The position numbers and the translations under genes are program-made. From contig CAMWPF010000002.1 of NCBI GenBank assembly GCA_947176045.1, forward strand, positions 1 through 34,225: a stretch of 34,225 bases of DNA. Reading direction: 5' to 3'. The notes beneath the pieces were generated by a model. It saw only the letters and a list, made by a program, of their open reading frames with translations. It did no database searches and was not told the origin of the DNA. Shown in pieces: positions 18,464 to 27,769 of the stretch. Position 1 is the stretch's first letter. Each line of letters opens with the position of its first letter. Source of the stretch: an uncultured Treponema sp. GTDB lineage: Bacteria; Spirochaetota; Spirochaetia; Treponematales; Treponemataceae.

Positions 18464-19987
18464 ATGAACACCAAAAACCAGTATATCAGAAAATCGATTT
18501 TTATGCTCTCCCTCATCCTGCTGGCAGGCCCGCTCTGCGCCGAAACATACGAATTGGGCGGCAGGACCGGCTGGGCGGACGTCCCGACCCGCAACGGCAT
18601 CACGACAGGAAGGGGGCGGTTCGGCTATGAAAGCCTGGAACTGGACACGAATTCCGCCGTCCGCACGGAATTCACTGATATGCTGCTTACATTCGAGGAC
18701 AATTCCGCTTCCGACCTCGCCGGAAAATACACCGTCGTCAAGAACAACACGTTCATCTCAAAAAAAGCGGGAATCGGCAAGGGCGCGGCGCTCAGCCGGA
18801 ACAAGGACGGCGGACTGGTGCTTTCCGGCGACAGGACGAGCTTCTTCAGCAGCGAAGGGCCGGCCGGCTCCTTCCTGATCGACTTCTGGATCTGCCCGTC
18901 CGTCGTGGAAAACGGCGAAATCCTGCTCAAATGGCGCTCCTCCCGCAACATCGGCGGCGCAGTCGTCTACCAGCTGATCACGCTTTCCTTTTATCAGAAC
19001 AGGCTGCTCTGCCTGTTCTCGAACATCTTCGACGGCTGGACGAAGGACGACGGCGACGTCCGGCTGCTCGGCCGGGAAAAGCTGGTTCCGCGGCGCTGGA
19101 CGCACCACACCATCGCGTTTCAAGAAGATACGGGAACGCTGGAGTACCGGCTCGACGGAAAGCTTGAAGACATCATGTTCATCACATCGACGGAGCATGA
19201 AGGCGGCGCCATCTATCCGGCGGTCATGGGCGTTCCGGCGGACGTCGAACTGTGTCCGTCGTATTCAGGATTGCTGGACGATTTCCGCATCATGCGCAGC
19301 TTTTCCGACGTCAGCGCGTTCGCCGTAGAGGAGAACGACGCTGCAATCAATCCGCATCTCTACAAGCCGTCCGGCGGACGGTTCGAGTCAATTCCAATCC
19401 TTACGAAGGCCGGCTCCCGCATGAATTTTGTTTCCGCGGAAATGAACATGCCTCCGCAGACGATGGTGCAGCTGTACGTGCGCGCAGGCGACAACTACTT
19501 CAACTGGAACGAAAGCAGCCCAGAATGGATTCCGGTGGAAAGCGGCAGGCCGATTGAAAATCTGTCCGGCCTCTATTTTCAAGTCGCCGCAGACTTGTTT
19601 CCGGACGGCGCAGGCACAGTCACGCCGTCCGTCACGCGGATTACGCTCGACTACACCGTCCTGCCGGAGCCGCTTCCGCCGTTCAAGGTGTCCGCGGAAC
19701 CCGGGGACGGATTCGTAACGCTTTCATGGAGTCCGTCCGTCGACGACAACGTGGGCGGCTACTACATTTACTACGGCACGCGCTCCGGCGAATATCTGGG
19801 CAGAACCGCGGCGGAAGGACTGTCGCCGGTCAACGCCGGAAACGCGACGACGTACCGCATTTCCGGATTGGACAACGGAACCATTTACTATTTCGCAGTT
19901 TCCGCATGGTCGAGCATCGACAGCCGCGTCAGCGGGCCGCTGTCAAAAGAAGTGTACGCGCGGCCGTCCGTGCAGCCGCGCCGCTGA
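18464..19987 (+). CDS. Secreted LamG-like/jelly-roll plus fibronectin type III domain protein
   Basis: Signal peptide (KSIFMLSLILLAGPLCAETYELG), LamG-like middle (SFLIDFWICPSVVENGEILLKW...WTHHTIAFQEDTGTLEYRLDGK), C-terminal FnIII (PPFKVSAEPGDGFVTLSWSPSVDDNVGGYYIYYGT...). Start could be TTG 18455. Confidence 0.8.
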   Translation: MNTKNQYIRKSIFMLSLILLAGPLCAETYELGGRTGWADVPTRNGITTGRGRFGYESLELDTNSAVRTEFTDMLLTFEDNSASDLAGKYTVVKNNTFISKKAGIGKGAALSRNKDGGLVLSGDRTSFFSSEGPAGSFLIDFWICPSVVENGEILLKWRSSRNIGGAVVYQLITLSFYQNRLLCLFSNIFDGWTKDDGDVRLLGREKLVPRRWTHHTIAFQEDTGTLEYRLDGKLEDIMFITSTEHEGGAIYPAVMGVPADVELCPSYSGLLDDFRIMRSFSDVSAFAVEENDAAINPHLYKPSGGRFESIPILTKAGSRMNFVSAEMNMPPQTMVQLYVRAGDNYFNWNESSPEWIPVESGRPIENLSGLYFQVAADLFPDGAGTVTPSVTRITLDYTVLPEPLPPFKVSAEPGDGFVTLSWSPSVDDNVGGYYIYYGTRSGEYLGRTAAEGLSPVNAGNATTYRISGLDNGTIYYFAVSAWSSIDSRVSGPLSKEVYARPSVQPRR

Positions 19988-20021
19988 ATACAACGCATCC
20001 TTGAAACGAGGTTTTCAACGT

Positions 20022-22631
20022 ATGGAAGAAAAAGAACTTGTTTTGAAACGCGCAAAAAATGCCGTCATTTCCAGAGACTTTCCGCTCGCGGCGCGGCTGT
20101 ATTCCTCGCTTTTGGACGAGGAGCCGCAGAATCAGGAGCTGCTCGCCGCCATGGGGAACCTGTACATCAAGGCCGGCGAAGATGAAAAGGCGCTTCCCTT
20201 TTTTGAAAAAATCCTTGCCGCCGCGCCGGGCAACGTGGACGCCATGAACCGCGCCGGAGGAATCTTCCGGCGGCTCAAGCGCTACGACGATGCCGTCCGC
20301 ATCTTGAACCACGCGCTGCAATTCAAAAAGAATTCTGCGGAAATCAACTACACCCTCGGCTTCACATACAAGTCCATGGGCAGAATCAGCGACGCGACCG
20401 GCTGCTTCGAGCAGGTTGTCGCACAGAATCCCCGCGACGTCCTCGCATACAACCACCTCGGCGCCATCTACGCGCAGCAGAAGGAATATGGAAAAAGCAT
20501 CGCGGCATACAAGCGCGGCCTTCAGGCGGATCCGAACCATCCGATCCTTCAATACAATCTTGCCAAAAGCTGCGAGGCAGTCCATGACGATTCCGGAGCG
20601 CTCGCCGCATACGAAACGGCGCTCCGCGCAAAGCCGGGCTGGACGGACGCGCTCGCCGCGTATACGGAGCTGCTCCTGCGGCTTTCCCGCACCAAGACTG
20701 CCATGGAAACCGTCCAGAACGGAATCGCGCTTTCGCCGGACGACGCCCACCTCCATGCGCTCCGCGGAACAATCCTGCTTGCGCAGGACGACTATTCCGC
20801 AGCCATAGCCGCGCTGGAACAAGCGGCGGCGCTTGCGCCGGATGATGCCGCCGTCTTCCTGCTGCTCGCCGATGCATACGAAAAATCCGGATCGGTGGAA
20901 AAGGCAGCGGACGCAGTCCGTTCCGCCGGACGAAAGTCAGAAGGCGATCCGGCGGCGCATCTGGCAGCGCAAAAGCGGGCCGTTGAAATCGCACTGTCTG
21001 CAAAGGCGTTCGACGACGCGTCCCGCCGCCTCAAACGCCTCGCCGCCGCCTCAAAGCGCAACGCAGAACTGCTCGCGCTCGGCGGGCAATACTACATCTG
21101 CAAGCAGAACGACGGCAATGTCCAGATTTGCCGCGAGAAAATCAAAAAAATCCGTCCGTCATACACGGACTTCCTCTACAAATGGGCGGAACGGTACCTT
21201 CAGCGCGGAGATGCGGCGGAAGCCGGCGCCACGTGCGACGAATTCCTTTCGCTGCATCCAGAATCCGTTCCGGCGCTGCTGCTCCGCGGAAAAATCAGCC
21301 TGTCGCTCGGCGACAGTGCGGCGGCGCAGACGGCGTTCTCAAAAATCCTCGCCATCGACCCCTGCAATGCCGCGGCGGCACGGCTCATGGCGGAACTGGA
21401 AGCGGCGCAGCAGGCCGGAGAACGCCCGCAGGCAGCAGTCCAGACGGAATGCGCGGAAAATCCGCCGGAACCGCCGGCGCCGGAACTGGAAGCCGAACCC
21501 GCCGCCGCACCGGAAGCAGAAACAGAACGCGAGGACGCGCCAAAAGCCGAATCCGACGATGATGCCGGCAGTCAAGAGGATCCGCTCCTCGCCATTTTGG
21601 ACGACGATGAGCAGGACATATTCGATTTGGACGACACCATGACGCCAGAAGGCAGCGACGACTCGGACTTGGAAAAATCGCTTCTGGCAGACGAACTGGA
21701 GCCGGAATCAGAAGCGCCCTTGGAGGCCGGACTCGCCGACGGATCAAAAGCCGAATCCGCCGACAACGCCGCGCCCGAAGACAGCGCACCGGACAATGCC
21801 GGCGCGCCGTCAGAGCAGCCGTCCGCCGAACAATCCGCGCCGCCGGGCGTCCCTCCGCACATCCAGGCGGGCAGCCAGCCGCAGCCTGTAATGCAGCCCG
21901 GCCTTTCCGGCTACGAAGCGGGAAAGCTTGCCGCCACCATGGAGCGGGCGGCGCAGCAGATGCAGCAGGCCGCGCAATCTGCGGAAAAGGCATGGAAGGC
22001 GGCGCAATTGTCCGAAGACGCAATCCAAGAACGGATGAACAAGCTGGCAGAGGACGCAGCGAGGACAGCCGCCGAAACAGCCGGACAAGAATGGAACGGC
22101 TCCGCGCGCAACCATGCGGAATCCGGCGGCGCGGAACCAGCCGAATCCAACGAATCAGCCGGCAATGCCGCGCATACGCCCGACGACGCCCAGGCGCGCT
22201 ACAACGACCTGCTCGCGCATGTCTCCCAAGCGCTGCCAATCATCAGCAGAACGCTTGAAAATCCGGACGCCGCCCAAAAATTCGACCGCGAAATCACGCT
22301 TTTCAAAAAACTGAACGCGCTCGGCGACACGCTTCCAGAAGAGCAGCGCGCGCAGTTCAAGACCGGACGGATGCGCCTCCTGCTCGACTATTTGATCGCG
22401 CGGCTTTCCGGCAAGCCGGGGCTGCTCAAAACGTCCCATTCGCTGCGCAAGTCAGGCGTTCTGGATGATTTTGCAGGCGAAAACACGCCCGAATCAGAAA
22501 ACCTGACAGGACGCGCGCTGCTCGACAAGGTGCTCGCCGACATGGAGGCGCTCGCCAAAGGGCTTGAGGACAAGGAGCTTTCCCAAGCGCTCATCAATTC
22601 CGCGAAAACCATCAGCGGCAGGCTGGACTAG
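20022..22631 (+). CDS. Tetratricopeptide repeat protein with long acidic/Pro/Ala-rich linker and helical C-terminal domain
   Basis: Multiple TPR units (LLAAMGNLYIKAGEDEKALPFFEKILAAAPGN, VLAYNHLGAIYAQQKEYGKSIAAYKRGLQADPN), then a D/E/P/A-rich linker and a predicted helical tail. Starts 34 nt after the FnIII gene. Confidence 0.88.
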   Translation: MEEKELVLKRAKNAVISRDFPLAARLYSSLLDEEPQNQELLAAMGNLYIKAGEDEKALPFFEKILAAAPGNVDAMNRAGGIFRRLKRYDDAVRILNHALQFKKNSAEINYTLGFTYKSMGRISDATGCFEQVVAQNPRDVLAYNHLGAIYAQQKEYGKSIAAYKRGLQADPNHPILQYNLAKSCEAVHDDSGALAAYETALRAKPGWTDALAAYTELLLRLSRTKTAMETVQNGIALSPDDAHLHALRGTILLAQDDYSAAIAALEQAAALAPDDAAVFLLLADAYEKSGSVEKAADAVRSAGRKSEGDPAAHLAAQKRAVEIALSAKAFDDASRRLKRLAAASKRNAELLALGGQYYICKQNDGNVQICREKIKKIRPSYTDFLYKWAERYLQRGDAAEAGATCDEFLSLHPESVPALLLRGKISLSLGDSAAAQTAFSKILAIDPCNAAAARLMAELEAAQQAGERPQAAVQTECAENPPEPPAPELEAEPAAAPEAETEREDAPKAESDDDAGSQEDPLLAILDDDEQDIFDLDDTMTPEGSDDSDLEKSLLADELEPESEAPLEAGLADGSKAESADNAAPEDSAPDNAGAPSEQPSAEQSAPPGVPPHIQAGSQPQPVMQPGLSGYEAGKLAATMERAAQQMQQAAQSAEKAWKAAQLSEDAIQERMNKLAEDAARTAAETAGQEWNGSARNHAESGGAEPAESNESAGNAAHTPDDAQARYNDLLAHVSQALPIISRTLENPDAAQKFDREITLFKKLNALGDTLPEEQRAQFKTGRMRLLLDYLIARLSGKPGLLKTSHSLRKSGVLDDFAGENTPESENLTGRALLDKVLADMEALAKGLEDKELSQALINSAKTISGRLD

Positions 22632-22702
22632 CCGCGCTTCCGGCTCGCCCCGTCCTTCTGCCGGACGCCTTCATTCCTCTGGTCATTTTTTTGAATCGCC
22701 AG

Positions 22703-22708
22703 TATAGT
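22703..22708 (+). promoter_or_regulatory. -10 element (TATAGT) of a candidate sigma-70 promoter for the M24 peptidase
   Basis: TGGTCA - 17 nt - TATAGT upstream of ATG 22738. Confidence 0.4.
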
Positions 22709-22737
22709 GGAGGCATACAACTACAGGCGGAGAACCA

Positions 22738-23877
22738 ATGACGGAACTTTCACGGGACGAACTCAAAAAACGGTACGCGGCGCGGCGCGCAAAGGTCGCG
22801 GCATATTTGAAGGAGCATGGCGTAGGAGCCGCTGTCTTCATAGACAGCGAGGAACGCCGGGAGCCGGCGCTGCGCTACTTCACCGGACATCCGAGCGATG
22901 CCGCGCTCATCATCTTCGATGACGGCGCGTCCGTCCTGATTCCGTGGGATGAAATCCTTGCGAAAAGCCAGGCGTCCTGCGGCAAGCTGATTCCGTACGC
23001 GCGCTACCGGAACAACGCGGTGGCGGCGGTGCAGGCGAACCTCAACGCGGCATCGCGCATTGAAAACCGCCGGGCGGAGCTGCCGCCGTCCACACCGTAC
23101 CTCCAGTTCCTCAAATTCGTGGACGCCGTGCCCGGCTGGGACATGAAGATAACGGAAGAAGGCGTCCATGCATACGCCGTCCGCCTGCGGGCGGTCAAGG
23201 ACGAATACGAAATCGCGTGCCTCAAGGAAGCGGCGCGCATCGGAGACTTGATCATCGACAGAATTGAGGCGGAAATCGGCAGCATCAAGACAGAAATAGA
23301 CGTCGCGCTGCTGATTGAGCGGGAATGCCGCGCGCATGGCTGCGAGCGCACCGGCTTCGACACGCTCGCCGCAGGCCCTGAACGCAGCTGGGCGATCCAC
23401 TGCTTCCCGAACTATACGGCGGGCGCGTGGCCCGGCGGCGGGCTTTCCATCCTCGACTTCGGCGTCGTCTGCAACGGATACACCAGCGACACGACGCTGA
23501 CAGTCGCGAAGGGGCCGCTTTCCGACGGGCAGGAACAGCTGCTGGCCCTCGTCCAGAAGGCCGCCGACGAATGCCTGCCGCTGTACCGCAAGGGCGTGCC
23601 GCTCCGAACCGCCGCTGAAAAAGCCGACGCAGTCTTCGCCGCCGCAAAGCGCAAGATGCCGCACACGCTCGGACACGGCATCGGGCTGGAAGTCCACGAA
23701 TATCCGCGCGTCAGCGCGGCGATGCCGGAATCGGCCGTTTTCGAGGCGGGCATGGTCGTAACGCTGGAGCCGGGGCTGTACGACGAGGCGCTCGGCGGCT
23801 GCCGCTTGGAAAACGACGTGCTCATTACGGAAGCCGGCAGCGAAGTCATCTCGCATTCGCGGATCATCCGCATATAA
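22738..23877 (+). CDS. M24 family metallopeptidase (Xaa-Pro aminopeptidase/dipeptidase)
   Basis: 379 aa; LSILDFGVVCNGYTSDTTLTV, HTLGHGIGLEVHEYPRV, FEAGMVVTLEPGLYDEALGGCRLENDVLITEAGSEVIS carry the metal-ligand motifs. Confidence 0.93.
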   Translation: MTELSRDELKKRYAARRAKVAAYLKEHGVGAAVFIDSEERREPALRYFTGHPSDAALIIFDDGASVLIPWDEILAKSQASCGKLIPYARYRNNAVAAVQANLNAASRIENRRAELPPSTPYLQFLKFVDAVPGWDMKITEEGVHAYAVRLRAVKDEYEIACLKEAARIGDLIIDRIEAEIGSIKTEIDVALLIERECRAHGCERTGFDTLAAGPERSWAIHCFPNYTAGAWPGGGLSILDFGVVCNGYTSDTTLTVAKGPLSDGQEQLLALVQKAADECLPLYRKGVPLRTAAEKADAVFAAAKRKMPHTLGHGIGLEVHEYPRVSAAMPESAVFEAGMVVTLEPGLYDEALGGCRLENDVLITEAGSEVISHSRIIRI

Positions 23878-23927
23878 TCTGAATCTGGGGGAAAGGCGCC
23901 TACGCCGGATGGAAGCGGTGCGCAGCA

Positions 23928-23950
23928 GTCTGCCGGCCCTGCCGGCAGAC
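23928..23950. repeat. Perfect hairpin GTCTGCCGGC-CCT-GCCGGCAGAC at a convergent gene junction
   Basis: 10-bp perfect arms and 3-nt loop between the M24 peptidase and MCP 3' ends; no flanking T-tract. Confidence 0.75.
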
Positions 23951-24024
23951 CGAGCGACAGCGGAGCCGCGGACAGCCGGAACACGGCCGGAAGCGTTCCG
24001 TCCAAAAAAGCAGGACGCCCGTCC

Positions 24025-26007
24025 TTATATAACGCCGTCCGGGTCGAATTCAACCGCATCGCCGCCGAAATCCTGCTCCAGCTGCGCTTGAAGCTCCGGC
24101 GAAATGACGTTCTGGATCGCGGAGCTGTCGATTTCCTGCCTGACTTCTTCGGAATCGTCGCTCGTTGTCTTGAACTGCTCCAGAACGTTCTCCAAATCGG
24201 TCATATTCTTGTAGCTTTCCTTGCTCAAAGTTCCGACATCCGTCATGCGCTTGACGATGTCCTCGGTTCCCGTCTGAATTTCCTGAATGTCGGCGACCGC
24301 TTCGTTGAACAGCAGGCTGATGGACGTGATTTCGGACGCCACCGTCTCCTGATGCTCCGCAAGGTTCGTGCAATAGCCGTGGATTTTCGCCGCGGAAGAC
24401 GCCGTGATGTCCGTCTTGTGGGTAACCTGCCGCGTCTGGTTGTCAAGCGCCTCGATGCCTTTGGTGATTTCATCGAACGAATCAATGACTTCGCGGGAGC
24501 GCGTGCTGACTCTGGAAAACGCGCCCGACGCCGCGCGGCTGGATTCGTTCGCCTCCGTCACCTTCGCGATGACTTTTGTAATCGCCTCGTTGATTTTGAG
24601 CGCGTTGTCCGCGGTTTCTTCGGCGAGCTTGCGGATTTCCTCCGCAACGACGGCGAATCCCTTGCCGTACTCGCCCGCATGCGCCGACTCAATCGCAGCG
24701 TTCATTGAAAGCAGGTTGGTCTGTTCTGCAACCGCGTTGATGATGGTGATGACTTCGCCGATTTCATCAAGCTGAGACATGACGTTCTCCAGAACCATCG
24801 TCGTCGCGTTGATCTTCTCATCGCCGTCGGCGACAAGCGAACGCATTTCTTCGGCGCTCCGGGAGCGGGCTTCGGCGCTTTCGCGGATTTTGATGAGCGT
24901 GCCGGACATCGCGGAAATCGCCGCGGAGCTTTCGTCAATCGCCGCCGTGTTTTCCGTGTTGTCTTCGACAAGCGTCTTGATATGGCTGTTGATTTCATCG
25001 ACCGCCACCACGGCGCGCGCCACAGAATCATTGATCTGCTCGAACTCCCGCGTGATGGACTTGATGCTTCCGTTGATCTGGGTCGTCGCCGCCGTCGTAC
25101 TGATGGCGGAATCGTTGATGGAATAGCCGGAGGAAATCGCCCGGGCGGCGGTCTTTTTGACGATGATGAAGAAGTCGTTGATTTCGCTGACCATGCCGTT
25201 CATGTTGTTCATGAGCGCCTGCATCTCGTTGCTGCCGTGGGGCGTGATTTCAGTCGTGAAGTCCTTTCTGGCAAGCGCGGACGAGAAGTCGCGGACGTCC
25301 CGGATATCGATCGTAATCTTCGACGTGCTGTGCAGGATGAAGATGAACAGGATCGCGCAGAAAACCAGGCTGAGCAGAATCAGCGCGCCGTTGAAATAAA
25401 GGCTGTACCGCGCGACCAGATTCAAAAGCATCTCGTTGACGTCCGCCATGACGAGCGCCAGCGCCGTCTCCTCCTTCATGATGTCGCGCATCTGCGTGTG
25501 TATCAGCAGCTGCTGGCTGTAGACGTCCTGTATCTCCTCCGAATCAGGATAATTTTCCGCCGCCGCCTGAATTCCGTTGCGGCGCACAAAGTCGGCGATT
25601 TCCTGCGGCAGCTGGACGTCCTGCATATTCTTGTACTGCGCGTTGAACGGATTGATTTTCGAGACGACCCGCGTCCAGACAGACAGCGCTTCCGTAATCT
25701 TGCCGGAAAGCCCGTCGGAAAAAAAGCGGCAGACAGGATCGTCCTCCAGCTCATGGAATTTCTTGTTCAGCGTGACGATTTTCGACTTCCAGTTGTCGTG
25801 AATCGCATCCGGCTCGATCGCCCATGAAACCGTCGTGTTCAGATAATTCGTGATGTCCGCAAGCCCCAGCTGCACGGACTGCTGGAGATACTGATAATCG
25901 CGCAGATTTTGAATGAAATTCACTCCGACGATTGTACAAAATATAAGGACCGCCATCTGCAGCGCTGCGACTGCGGCAATAATCGAAAATTTTCTGTTAA
26001 GTCTCAT
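24025..26007 (-). CDS. Methyl-accepting chemotaxis protein
   Basis: 660 aa; N-terminal TM, about 190-aa extracytoplasmic region, second TM, and signalling tip [51 protein letters not shown]. Confidence 0.95.
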   Translation of the reverse strand: MRLNRKFSIIAAVAALQMAVLIFCTIVGVNFIQNLRDYQYLQQSVQLGLADITNYLNTTVSWAIEPDAIHDNWKSKIVTLNKKFHELEDDPVCRFFSDGLSGKITEALSVWTRVVSKINPFNAQYKNMQDVQLPQEIADFVRRNGIQAAAENYPDSEEIQDVYSQQLLIHTQMRDIMKEETALALVMADVNEMLLNLVARYSLYFNGALILLSLVFCAILFIFILHSTSKITIDIRDVRDFSSALARKDFTTEITPHGSNEMQALMNNMNGMVSEINDFFIIVKKTAARAISSGYSINDSAISTTAATTQINGSIKSITREFEQINDSVARAVVAVDEINSHIKTLVEDNTENTAAIDESSAAISAMSGTLIKIRESAEARSRSAEEMRSLVADGDEKINATTMVLENVMSQLDEIGEVITIINAVAEQTNLLSMNAAIESAHAGEYGKGFAVVAEEIRKLAEETADNALKINEAITKVIAKVTEANESSRAASGAFSRVSTRSREVIDSFDEITKGIEALDNQTRQVTHKTDITASSAAKIHGYCTNLAEHQETVASEITSISLLFNEAVADIQEIQTGTEDIVKRMTDVGTLSKESYKNMTDLENVLEQFKTTSDDSEEVRQEIDSSAIQNVISPELQAQLEQDFGGDAVEFDPDGVI

Positions 26008-26030
26008 TTGTTCCGCCTCAATATCTATTC

Positions 26031-26058
26031 ATTTTACCACACATTCCTTGATTTACAA
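26031..26058 (-). promoter_or_regulatory. Candidate sigma-70 promoter of the MCP gene
   Basis: Minus strand TTGTAA - 16 nt - TAAAAT upstream of the MCP start. Confidence 0.4.
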
Positions 26059-26099
26059 GAAAATCCGCCATGAACGGCATTGAGGCGGCGCAAAAGGCA

Positions 26100-27704
26100 T
26101 CAATACGCGCCCAGAATGGCTTCCAGCTTTTCCCTGCCGATAATCTTCATGAAGCTGGCAAGGCGCGGCCCCTGATCCTTTCCGATGAGCGCCTGGTACA
26201 TCGCGCGGAACAGCGCCTTCGGCTGCAGCTCCAGCGCCGCAGCGACCGCATACACCTTCTGCCCCAGCTCCTTTTCGTCCAGCTCGTCCACAAACGGCAG
26301 GCATTCCGCGCGGACGCGCCGCACCGCCTCCCGCTCCTGTTCGGAAAGCTCCGCCGTTCCGCCGTCAGCGCGCAGCGCGAACCGAAATTCCTCCGGCGCG
26401 CATTCCTTCACCCAGAACCATGCGCACTCCGCGCGGCGGCGCAGGCAGTCCTGCTGCTCCGGCCTAACGCCGCCGAGCGACGCAATCACCTTGCCGATGT
26501 CGCCGGAATACGTCTGGAGCAGCGTCGTAAGCAGCCGGAACGTAATCTGGTACGGCATGACTTCCGGCATCCTGTTGTCAATCTGCGACAGGATGTAGAT
26601 CCGCTTCTCCTTGTTGAACACTTCTTCGCTCTTCGCCTTGTCAACGCCCCAGACAATCCGCTCCGTAGCGTCGTAGTCCTCGTAGATTTTCAAGACGTCC
26701 AGATCGAAGCTGATGGCAAATTCCGTGTTCGGGCGGGTGCCGGCGAAGATGTAGCGGAGGACTTCCGGCTGGTAGACTTTGAGCGCGTCCGGCAGCGCGA
26801 CGACATGGCCTTTGGAAGAGGACATCTTGCCCGGAATTCCTTTGAGGTTGACGAAGTCGTAGCGCATGGTGATCGGCGCGTCCCAGCCGTAGACTTTCTT
26901 CGAAACGAGCTTCGCCGTGTCATAGGAGCCGCCGGGAGAGATGTGGTCCTTTCCGCCCGGCTCGAAGACGACCTTCTCCTCGTTCCAGCGCATCGGCCAG
27001 TCGACGCGCCAGCCGAGCTTCGCGCCCTTGAACGTGCGGAGGTCGGCGGTTTCGCAGCAGCCGCACTCGCACCGGTACGTGATGTTCCAGCCGCCGTCAT
27101 AGCCCGTGATTTCCGTCGTGTCGCGGCTGCACGCGCCGCAGAAAACGGAAACCGGCCAGTATTCGTCTCCGTCCTTCATCTTGTGCTGTTCGTCGCGGTA
27201 TTCGTTGAGGCATTCCTTGATGAGGGCGCGGTTCTGCATGGCGGTTCGCATTCCTTCCGCATAACGGTTGGCGCGGTAGCGTTCCGCCTGATACAGAAAT
27301 TCCGGATGAATGCCGACGCGCGGCAGCTCCTGCTCCACATCAACCTCATGATGGCGCGCGTAATTTTCGTTCCGTCCCGTCGTGTCGGGAACCATCGTAA
27401 TCGGAAAGCGCAGATAGCGCTCAAGCGTCTCCGGCTCCGGCATATTTGCAGGAACCTTGCGGAAGACGTCGTAATCGTCCCACGAATAAATAAAGCGGAC
27501 TGTCTTGCCGCGGTCGCGGAGCGCGCGGACGACCAAATCAACCGTGATGATTTCCCTGAAGTTGCCGATATGAACCGTTCCCGACGGCGTGATGCCGGAA
27601 GCGCAGGTGTACGACGGAAGGTCGCCCTTTTCGCGGATGATTTTCTCCGCCATCTGATCCGCCCAATGGCACAGCAGCGGATTCCTTTCGTTTTCATTGC
27701 TCAT
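26100..27704 (-). CDS. lysS: Lysyl-tRNA synthetase, class I (archaeal-type LysK/LysS)
   Basis: From ATG 27704: MSNENERNPLLCHWADQMAEKIIREKGDLPSYTCASGITPSGTVHIGNFREIIT; HIGN and GKMSSSKG motifs; Cys-rich zinc-like motif (CGACSRDTTE...YRCECGCCE). Confidence 0.95.
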   Translation of the reverse strand: MSNENERNPLLCHWADQMAEKIIREKGDLPSYTCASGITPSGTVHIGNFREIITVDLVVRALRDRGKTVRFIYSWDDYDVFRKVPANMPEPETLERYLRFPITMVPDTTGRNENYARHHEVDVEQELPRVGIHPEFLYQAERYRANRYAEGMRTAMQNRALIKECLNEYRDEQHKMKDGDEYWPVSVFCGACSRDTTEITGYDGGWNITYRCECGCCETADLRTFKGAKLGWRVDWPMRWNEEKVVFEPGGKDHISPGGSYDTAKLVSKKVYGWDAPITMRYDFVNLKGIPGKMSSSKGHVVALPDALKVYQPEVLRYIFAGTRPNTEFAISFDLDVLKIYEDYDATERIVWGVDKAKSEEVFNKEKRIYILSQIDNRMPEVMPYQITFRLLTTLLQTYSGDIGKVIASLGGVRPEQQDCLRRRAECAWFWVKECAPEEFRFALRADGGTAELSEQEREAVRRVRAECLPFVDELDEKELGQKVYAVAAALELQPKALFRAMYQALIGKDQGPRLASFMKIIGREKLEAILGAY

Positions 27705-27713
27705 AATGCGACG

Positions 27714-27742
27714 ATTATAATAGAAAGAATGCATTTTAGCAA
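27714..27742 (-). promoter_or_regulatory. Sigma-70 promoter of lysS
   Basis: Minus strand TTGCTA - 17 nt - TATAAT; expected TSS about 3 nt from the ATG. Confidence 0.65.
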
Positions 27743-27769
27743 TGCGGCGCGGAACGGCGGCAAGTCCGC

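Noticed and set aside
18463-18603. ORF-track N-terminal extension of uvrC (MMPLRVGTSAQPVLPP...)
   Set aside because: UvrC homology begins near MSNSDSVRERL; the extension is antisense to the secreted protein's signal peptide region.
16705-18630. 641-aa plus-strand ORF antisense to uvrC
   Set aside because: Same-register antisense artefact; the uvrC strand carries all the conserved motifs.
22750-23856. 368-aa minus-strand ORF opposite the M24 peptidase
   Set aside because: Same-register antisense artefact of a well-supported gene.
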